NCBI GenBank assembly: GCA_009760855.2
Contig: WPIO01000017.1
Coordinates: forward strand, 1,551,501-1,615,500
DNA: 64,000 nucleotides
Direction of reading: 5' to 3'
From: Cristatella mucedo
Lineage: Eukaryota; Bryozoa; Phylactolaemata; Cristatellidae
The position numbers and the translations under genes were made by a program. This document shows positions 12,301-22,400 of this stretch, in pieces; position 1 is the stretch's first letter; every line of letters begins with the position of its first letter. The notes beneath the pieces were generated by a model. It had not been told where the DNA came from. It did no database searches and saw only the letters and a program-made list of their open reading frames with translations.

Positions 12301-15300
12301 TCACTCACTATAAGTGGTCAACGACCTTGCATAGAGGTTAGATGCCTTAATGTGTGACTTCAATAGATCTCTCACTTAAGATATCAAACTGCAACAATCT
12401 CAGCTCCAATTTCTGGAGATTAGCTGAGATTAGTTTGCTTGTTAACTAAAATGTGCATTATCTGACTCATCAAGAATGACAATGTATGCAGCAGTAACAA
12501 AGTTACTTGTGTTTAAGTAAATACGGACCACTCATGTCCGTTTATAGGCTACGTGCCTATCTATCTCTTCACTGACTGCATGTCTCTCTCCTTCTGCAGG
12601 TTCATTATCATGACTAGCAAAATGATTCATTTCTGAAGAGTAAAGGAGACATTGGTATACTTATGCTGTGTCTTAGGAATCAGTACCTGCTGAAATGACT
12701 TGCCATCTGAGTTTGAGAGACATCTGAGTTTGGGTATTGTTTCTCAGCCTGCCAGTGGTCTAAGCTTTATTAAGCATCGCCTGCTGAGCTTTGTTTGTCG
12801 TACTATTCAAACAGAAAGTCTGTTCTGTGATTTTTAACCAGACAAGTGATGCATAGCAGATTTTCTGTGTACAGATGGTATGTGCTGGGGAATCGAGCAA
12901 CGATTTGATTTTCAGTTTGCTCCCGGTGTGAGATGAACCGTCCATGTACACATCCTTTATAGTCAAAATTGAATGCATAGTATTACCTAAAATCAGCATT
13001 TAATGTGCACTAGATGAACCCAAGCCTACTTGAGCATACTTTGAGCTATAATGTGGATTGCCTCCCATAGATCTGGGAATTCCATGGTTTAATGCGCTTG
13101 CACCCAGCCTCAACAGTCACCGAACAGCAATGCATTTGCACCAGATGGTGGGTGCTATTCTGCTTCACCCCAGCTGAGATTCTTTAAGTTTTGATTATAT
13201 GGTACCACACAAAAGTCGCTCGACTTGTAGTTAGGGTCTGACAGCACTATGTTATGCCCTGGAGCCACATCTCAAGTTGTTGCCATTGAAGTTGCTCCTC
13301 AAAAGTTCAGATCTCATTCGTCAAGCAAGAGGTGAATATAAAGTGCTTGGGAAAGGCAGGTTTTGAGCTGTTTTGCTTCGTTTGTGCTCACTTTCAGAGC
13401 ATAGCTAGCTAGCCAGGAACCAAACAAGCTCTGCTGGTAGTAGGTGCTTGTGATGTATCAGATCTCCAAGAAATTTGCCCTCCTCCCTCTAAAAGCTATT
13501 TCCAAGGATGAGATAACCTATTTGCCTTTGTGTTCACTGTACTGTGCTAGTGCAAATAAAATTTTGTATGATCGGTAGTAGGTCTGTGCCGTAAGCCTAG
13601 AATCTGCCCCTTGCATTGGTCTAATGCCAATCAATAGTTCAGGACTAAAGCTTTACTCTACATTTTAAACCTGACAAAAATATGATCGCTAGCATGGTGT
13701 TACGTCTTGTCAGGAACCAGGTGGTGGGTGGCAGTGGCAAATGTTGTGTCTGCCGATCGAAAAGTACTTTGAAGCAATAATCAAATGAAGCTAATCGCTG
13801 ATATGAAATTAGATTGTTTTTCTGGAGCCAGGGCTGGTTTGATTTTGGTGCTGTGGTCCAATGTGGTTGGTGCAGATTAGGGACCCTGAGGTCCTTACTT
13901 AAAACCTGCTGGCCGATGAGAGATATTTCCAACAGATGCTGTGGGGCATAGGGATGCTTAGCCCATTTATAAGGTAACTGGCATTTAGTCACGTCTATTT
14001 TTAATCTAGGACGGTTAGGTGGTTGTTGAGCTGAACTGCTTTCGAATACTTTCTGCTTTTTGACTGAGAGCACAAAGTAAGCACTGGCATGAAAGTAGCT
14101 GCGAGTACCAGAGAGGCTGCTAACCACGTGCCTTTTTCAGCTTAGCCTGCTGTTGTATGCCTTTTTTTCTGGGCAGATGCAGGCATGCCCCTGAGTCACA
14201 AGGACTGGACAGTAAATAGCATGTGGAAGCCATAGTGCACCTTCTTCGAACCATCGGACCAGTCTAGAAGGGCAACGATAGTTTTTGTTGCACATTTCAC
14301 TGGTCCACCTCCTCCCTCATCCTTGCCTGCCCCTCAAGGCCTTAGCACAAGAGAGACGGGTTGCTCAGCTCGTACGGCCAAGTGAGAGTAAGCGCCGAGG
14401 CCATTTTTCCTTAGGTTATCGTCGTTTTCACGTGGTGTCCCGAAGGTACTTTTGGGCGCCTGATTAAGCTAGAGGGGGAAAAGGATCTTCTGCTAGCAGA
14501 ATTCGATATTGGACCTCTATGCGCTGCCCATACTAATCGCTTGGCCACTAAGATGTGATCCAAGAGTGTCTAGAAGAGCAGCAGGAGGTAAGCCTGCTCA
14601 GATTTGAGACTGGCCGAGCTGCTGCTGCTTTTCACCTCCAAAGAGCTTTGCCACAGCCCCTTCAGAGGCCAGTTAATCGATGAGACTGGTGCTTAGGAGC
14701 AGCAGCAGTGGAGCAGGCTGACGACCAAAGGAAGCACCTGTTGGTGTGCTAAGCCAATCCAAAGGGTCTCCCTTAATCATGGTGGGTGCAGTGAGGCAGC
14801 AAACAACAAGATTTTCCCTTCCCTTGCTGGCACAGTGGCACGGCTAGTCTGCCCTGGTCTCCACCCATTGGGTTGACCCACAAGTGTCTATTGGGGGGGG
14901 GGAAGCCTCCTTGCATGCAACATCCTTACTTACATGGTCTTCCTGTAATTGGCAGATCGAGGGCTGATCCAGCCTGGCTAAATCATGACTCCTGACTGAG
15001 CCATCACCCATTGAGTCAAGTGGCTCAGCAATATCTTGTGCTGCTCAAGGAAACTCAGTAGGTTCACAGGCTTTATAAAAAAAAATACTAGCTGATTTAA
15101 CAGCCTCTTTTGTATGGAGATAGAGGAGCCTTTACGGCTGTCACCAGCGCTTGCAGCAGCGATAAAGGATCGCCTACTGCATGATTCGAACCTACGACCT
15201 CGGGACCGAGGTCGTGAAAAGCAACCACCTTACCAAGTGGGCCATCACGGCTCACCAGCTTCACTCAAGCATCAGGAAGGGGGAGTTCTCCATATCCAAG

Positions 15301-16215
15301 CACTTCATTGATGTTAGTTAGCTTCTTTGGTGCCAATCATGTTGATCATCAGCTAACATTTGTGTCCGGGTCAGTGGCTAGGGGTTATAATGGAAGCATA
15401 ATGCAACACCAGCAGCATCTTGTGTCTCACTGCTGAAAACCACAGACTTAAAACAAGCATGTAGACCTGAAGCCTTATTGGTGTTCTTAGTGCAAAGATA
15501 ATTGATCTGTGTGACATGCCCAACAAGCTTCATCGAAACAGAGGGGGAGGATGAAAGAGAGCATGCACGCTTTATCTCACACACTCGGTGTGCACGTGCA
15601 CATTCTCTCTCACCCACACATACACCCACACACAAAGTCAGAAACAGAGATACAGAGATAGTGTGAAACATGGAGAGAGTCTGGCAGCCGATGAAGTAAT
15701 CGAGTGACTCAGACAGAGGCCACATACGTACTTGTGCGCCTCCTCGATGCTTCTTGGGCCCATCCCATCCCCTGCTTGGAAGAGCCTTCAGCATATCGTG
15801 TCGGCTAACCCCAGTCACACTCAGCTGTCTGCACCAGTTGAGATATTATAGCCGACAGTGCAGCTGGCTCTGGGCATGGCCTCTTACCGATAGCCGGCCA
15901 GCAATTAACGCATTGGGAGGGACACTTGCCCAACCCAGAGAAAGGGCACAGCCTTGATGGCTCAGCTTGAGCCTATGTGGTTCGGCTCGGTCGACCACTT
16001 AGCATAGCCGATTTCCTTTCTGATTCGTTGGCTATTCTTTTGAAACTTGTCATCGGGCTCCGACTTTGGCAGCCACATAGCATTCCAGTATTCAAAGCTG
16101 CCTTACCTCGAGCAAGTATGCTATCTGCTATGAGTGAGTACTAGCAGTAGTGGTGTGTGTCAAGAAGGCTAGTCTCTCGGTGCTACCACATCATTTAATG
16201 CTCTTCTCCATGTTC

Positions 16216-16301
<86 letters not shown>

Positions 16302-16403
16302 CTTGGTCTCTCTTGGTTCTTGCTCTTTCTCTTTCTCTCCATATTTAAGTCTGCCTCTCTCTGTCTCACTCCTTCTCTCCCTGTCTCTCTTTCTCTCGCT
16401 TTT

Positions 16404-16474
<71 letters not shown>

Positions 16475-19400
16475 CTTGCTCTCCATTTCTCTGCTCTCTC
16501 TTGTTTTCTCTCTGCCTGTCTATCTGTCTCAGCTCGCTCACTCTTCTCTGTGGTCGGCGACGCCCTTCTTAAATAGCTCTTCTGCCAGCACTTAGTCGAA
16601 TTCACAATGAATTGAGTTTAGAAATGCAACGGACAAAAATCAAATTCAGCCTCCTGTGTTACCGAATTTCTTTACTTGACTGGACGACGATTGCAAAACC
16701 TTACATATTCGTATGTATTAGACATGCTCCTGTCCTGCAGCTACCAATGCCAAGGTGTGGTGTCAATGCAAAAGGCACTGGTGTTCTGCCGACAGGCATG
16801 TGCTGTTCTGTTTGCAGACCGTGCTGTGACAATACACTCCTCGCACGTGTGTTGTATATGTGTGTACGTGCGTAGGTGTGCCTATGCATATTTATGTCTC
16901 CATGTCGTATCATCTACATGTACATGAACTAAAAGCACCTGTCAGTGTGCGTACTTGATGCATGTGCACACTCTGTGCACAGTTTACTCACTCGTTCTCG
17001 TTTACCTTACACGATTTATCACAGTCCTGGCTTTATCAAGTCACTAGGTTAGATTTTTTTACTATGGTGATATGTGTACAACGAAACTCTTTTACTGCCA
17101 TTAGTTTGTCAGTGTGATTTATCATGTTATTAGTTGCCCATGTGTATTCATTTAAATAATCCTTTAATGCCTCCTGCCTGGAGAACACGGATGTGAGAAG
17201 GGATCAAGAAGAGAAGAGACCCTGTAACAAGAGAGCAAGCGTGTATTGCTCAGCCTAGGAGAGAGATGAGCACAGAGCTTGCTCGTGTGTGTGTGTGTGT
17301 GCTCTGTCATATCTGGTCTGGATTAGCTACTGCTCCAAACACAAGACCGGATAGCCATGCATACTTGCTCGCGCGCCACTTGTTGTCGTCCTGCGGCTGT
17401 GAGCTGAATGCTTTGATCCTGAGCACTTCACTGCAGTGAGCTGCATGGACCTACCTATAGAGCTTATATATGTTATCGCCGGGCTTGAACTGTAGAAACA
17501 TTTGAAATCTTAGCTTCGGTGTATACCTCTCACTTGTAGCATGCTTTGCATTACCTCTACTGTGTTTTATTTATTTTTATCTCTATCTCAATCGATGAAG
17601 AGTAATTGCAGTCAAAGCCTGCTCGGTATCATCGCACAGTCGGTAGCCCATAGCCGTCACTCATTGCAGTGAAGAAAATCTGGGAGCATTGCTGAATTAG
17701 CAAGACGGTCGATGAAATGAGTGAGAAAACGAAAAAAAATACACCAAGGACGCCTGAAACGGAAGTGCCTGGATCTCAGAAAGCGGTGTGCAACAATTGT
17801 GAGCACTAAGTCCACAGTCTAGATTTCGCAGAGAAAAACCTGTCTGAAATCTATAGTCTTTTAGTGGAAGAAAGGAAGAGTAAGTCATTTATTCTGGGTG
17901 AAAACCAAAAGGCACAAACTGTGTGTTCTTTCATTGTGCCTGCTCTGTGTCGCCTAGTCCCGATACTCTAACTCGGATATTCTAACGATGGGCAGGCTTC
18001 TAAAAACAAAAAAATAACTTGTTGCTGATTCGACAGCCTAATTTAAATAGCCGCAGAGGAAATTCAGCTTCTTTCACCAGCTTGCAGCCATCAGTTAAGA
18101 ATTTCCCACTGCAGGACTCGAATCAAAGATGTGCGTTGTGAAGTGTGAAAGCTTTAAACCGTTCATTCATTTTGTAAATAGCTATTCTGACTTACTGCCC
18201 AAAGTTACCAGGTTATCACCGTTCCACCCCTTATTGTGCAGTGAGCATGCTGGATGACCCCTCGGCTATTTAGACCATGCCGACTTATACGGCAAAATGA
18301 GCTGACTGCAGTAGAAACGAGATGCCCGAGATGCCGACCACCCGTTGTCACCAGTTGACAACCCGACCCTCCGCCTGCCCAGCATAAAGTCACGTGTCGT
18401 CATCTGTAGAGGGGTGCGACAGAATTGCGTCCACGTGACCGATTCGTCCCTGCTATTTCCTATGGCAGTGGTTGTTAGGCGGGATTGAAAGCAGTTGTAA
18501 AGAGAACCTGTCGAGAACCATAATGCCGACCCCAGACATAGAGTAGGGTGTTTGCATGGAGAGTTTCCTTGGTCAGTGCCCCAGCCCCCAATTTCTCCAC
18601 TCAAGGGTTGGTATGCCTATCACTGCCCAGCTCTTATCAGTGCTCCTCTGGATTCTGATATCACTTACCTGCATATTCCATCAAGGCTCTTCCGACAAGC
18701 TGAAGCTGATGGTAACTGGGGGGGGGGAGGGTTAGCTGCAACAGGCTCAGTCAGGTGACATCAGCAGGTAGGCATCAGCTGCCCTTTAGTGACTAGATGC
18801 AGTGGCTGTGTGTGCCATCAGTGTCAAGCGGTCATCAGTTATAAAGTGTATGCCACCGATCAATCGTGATTAGACCTGCTGCTGTTTGTGGCTTATAGCC
18901 GCCCGACCTGCTGCTGTTTTACTGGAACCATCTTGCTTAGACAAATGATGCCGGCCAGCTCTGCAGCAGTCTGCCACAATCACACCAATCACACCGTACT
19001 GGCTCATTCATCCTCCCAATAAACTACCGGCTTATGTGGTCACAATGCGCTCGTGTTCTGCCGAGAACTGGGGTTGTTGGATAGTATTACAAGCCAGTGT
19101 AAAGTGTAGCCACGTAAGCTTCTCTGCAGCAGGACTCGAATGAAAGAATCAGCTGTGACCCAAAATATGAGCTAGAACATTGGTTACTAGCATTGTCGGC
19201 ATCAGTGCGCCTAGCCCAGCTCAGCAAGCGGCTGTAGGGGGGGGGGGAGCCTCAACTAGACCCTTGCATTTGTGACTTGTAACTCGGAGAGATAGCTTAA
19301 TTTAATTGCTAGCTGAATCCGAGGCATCAAAGAGTCCGTGATGGGACAGGCTACTTCTTCATGTCGACTGTGCCGGTGTATTACTGTGCTCATATAAGTC

Positions 19401-22400
19401 AGTATATCAAATGCAATAAATGCTCGTGCACGTCTCGAGTGTACTCGCCCACTCGCGCGCACTGTATGTGCGGTGTAAATTTTTATGTATGCACCATGTC
19501 CAGATTAGCACATTTTTCGTGATCCCTGCTGCATTCACCTATCTGCTATTACTTCCTTGATGTGCAGTGGAAATCGGCTTGCCTTGCTAGCCACGCTTGG
19601 AGACGATAGATCTGAGTTGTCGTTGCTCTGGACCTCTAGGCTGCTGCTTTGCTGCTGCTGCTGGATGGCACAGGGCCGAGCTGGTGGTTGGCTAGTCGCG
19701 ATTGAAATGGGCTGCTCATTAGTCCGTGGTTCTAAATTGAATTTTCATATTCTCCACACATCAAACTCGAAAGGATAATAAGCAGACAGCAGGCATGTGC
19801 TCACACATTTCGATTTAGAATGAGCTAAAACTAAGAAGTTATGTGCATTAAGGTTACAATGTAATGATTATGTAATGCTAAGGTTGCACGATCAAGATTC
19901 CAAGCTTTAGCAGTATGCTTTCAGCTTAACATGGATGCCTGGTTGGTTTGTAGCGTCTAGCAGTAGAATGGTAGTTTCTGCTGACTGCATGCTTTCTGCA
20001 TTACTTGATATGCAATTTTCTTGCTCACTGATCATGAAATACTCTTCTGTCTCGGAGACTGGCCGGTCTTCTTTCTCTCATAATAGTGCACACCCTTGAG
20101 CTGCAAGTTTCGAGCACACTCTCACCGGCCGATAAATAATAATAATAATAATGCACTTGATAAAGCGTCCTCAGAGAACTCAATCTCTTTCTAGGCGCTT
20201 CACATTTGCTGCAAAGGGAAGCGCGATTGAATCGTGAGTAATATAATGCTTGATAAGCATGAATAACATGGTTAGGGGTGACATGCACAGGGTCAGCATG
20301 CAAATGTGGTTAGTGGCAGCATGCACAGTGTCAGCACGCATAAGCACAATTTCCATACATCCTAGCCCTTCGCTCTCCCTCACAAGCGCCAGCTACATGC
20401 ATGTGCTGCTCACCAGCTAAGCCTGCTCAGTGACTTTGGGAGAGGATCTTCGCACACGAATGATCAAAGCGTGCAAGAGTTTGAAAGGTTGTCTTTTAAG
20501 TGTTCGACCCTTGAAATCTTGATATTCGTTTTCAGAGTAGCATGGCGATCCTGCTGAGTGGGACACCCGCCCACTCCTCTCCCATACAGCTGCACTATTT
20601 TCCACAGATGTTGGCAGCAATACGTAAGGTAGCTTTAATGCACAGAGTATACAATTGATCTTGATACTTTTTGGTGGAGCCATGTCTGGGTGCCATCTTT
20701 TTTGGTCAAGTTACTCATTAAGAAGACAAATAGGTGGTCTTGCTCATTCGCCTGTCTTCTGTAAAATGCTTCCCAGTAGTTGCACCTACTGGCCTCTTGT
20801 GATTGACCGTTTTGACTAACCTGCAGTAAACTATCCAACAAAGCAAGCCTATTTCTGTTGGGTAATTCGAGCTTGCTTATTTCGGATTCTCTGGGCGATC
20901 TGGATTACTAAAATACTAATTAAGACCGAGCAATTAGATCAGTGATTCTCAACCTTCCTAATGCTGCGACCCTTTAGTACAGTTCCTCATGTTGTGGCGA
21001 CCCCCCCCAACCATAAAATTATTTTGTGCAAAATGTGGAAATGCGTGTTTTCTGATGGTCTTAGGCGACCCCTGTGAAAAGGTCGTTCGACCCCCAAAGG
21101 AGTCGCAACCGCAGGTTGAGAACCGCTGAATTAGATGCTCCATCCGATAGTGCAAACGGAACTCTCGCTACTTTCACAGCCTGCTTCTGCCGCCGGAGCT
21201 GTCACGAGTTGAAACCAGAGCCTCGTTGTCTGCATGCGATGCTCTTTTACAGCTGTTCATTATATTAGCGTGGGCTCACCTTTAAAAAAGAACATGCCAG
21301 GTATGTTTCCGAAGGGAAAACGTTGTTTTCTCTTCATCATGCGCTATTTGTAGCAGTTTTAATTGACTTTTCTACCAGCCGAGCATATAATTTGTCTGGT
21401 CTTGAGGTAAATAAGTGAGGTGACATCAGCCATCTTTGCCGCCTTGAAACCGTAGATAGTGAGCTATTGTGGATTTTGAGTCGAGGTGCCCCTCAACAAA
21501 ACTGAAGTTTTCGTCTTGCAAACTCGCTGAACCAAAGGTTCCCAGTTTGCAAACCAAGTGCGGTCGTTTTGATATCGCAAACCCTCCCTCTTAATTAAAC
21601 CAAATAGGATCTGCCAATGCATATGCTGATCGCTCACTGAAGGTTGATCAGTAGGCACTTGATCATGCCAGTGCTGCTCTCCGTGTTATGTAGCCTGTGC
21701 TTTCCTGCCTGCGCTCGGTTTGCTGTTCCTATTCCTGGTGTTCGATTCGAGCCACTTCTTCCTGCAGGTCTCCTGTCGGACGAGCAGTGCAAGGCACGTG
21801 ACGCGAGGCGGAAGCAGCAGACCACAGTCACACCGCCAGCAGGTGCCGTTGAACGGGCCTCGACCACATTGACTAATGGCAGAGGCTGCAGCAACAGCAG
21901 CAGTAGCAGCAGCTGCGGCGGTGGCACTGCACAGGAATGGCACGGAGACGTGGCAATCAGTCCTAGCCCTGCTAGCAACGACTATGACGAACGAGGCAGC
22001 GAGGTCAGTGGTGCATCCAGCAGCCAGCTGGAAGGCCTGCCAGCCAACATGCGCTCACTCATTGGAACAGTGGTGCTCTACCAACACCGGTTCGAAATGC
22101 CCGACGAAGACGATGTGTGCAAAGTCCTCAGCCTAATCGTAAGAGACATCGCAGTGCTGCGCTGACACAAGCCGCCAATGGCACATATCGTACGTTGGCC
22201 ACACCGAGCCACTCTGATAACAAGTAGTTGCTGGCTGCCGGCCGCCGCTGCTGCTGCTACGAAGTTTCTAGACCAATTAAGTGTCTTGTGACAAAGTTTT
22301 CTGCTCTTCGGTTAATTAGGGTAGTTATGTACAGGTTTCTGCGTATATGTATGACCAATTTAAAGCAATAGAGAGCTCTAAAACGAGCCTAATTTCTTCA

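Larger units (their letters stand above)
8890..21767 (+). other. NR1H intron 2 (12.9 kb)
   Basis: GT/AG intron with donor gtatgt and acceptor cttcctgcag. It holds an AT-rich duplication block, a mariner/Tigger-like MITE, a SINE A copy and an older relic, two CT arrays, a LINE tail and the SPIN-like element, each listed separately. The remaining stretches (9405-11107, 11598-15076, 15257-16214, 16471-18007, 18166-20134, 20349-20939, 21137-21767) show no exon or repeat I can name. A possible further tRNA-SINE relic lies near 19120-19190. CpG is scarce: about 6 in 13021-13440 by hand count. Confidence 0.8.

Noticed and set aside
13645-14127. 160-codon minus-strand frame in intron 2
   Set aside because: It begins at GTG, not ATG, and has no domain or repeat homology.
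16150-16605. Long LSLSLS and RERERE frames
   Set aside because: Pure translation of CT/GA microsatellites. The same applies to frames at 41.5-41.9, 52.6-52.9 and 56.3-56.5 kb.
20935-21136. Vertebrate contamination as a source of the SPIN-like sequence
   Set aside because: The element sits with a perfect target duplication inside an intron of an invertebrate-type gene surrounded by the local sequence, so it is integrated and not a foreign read.
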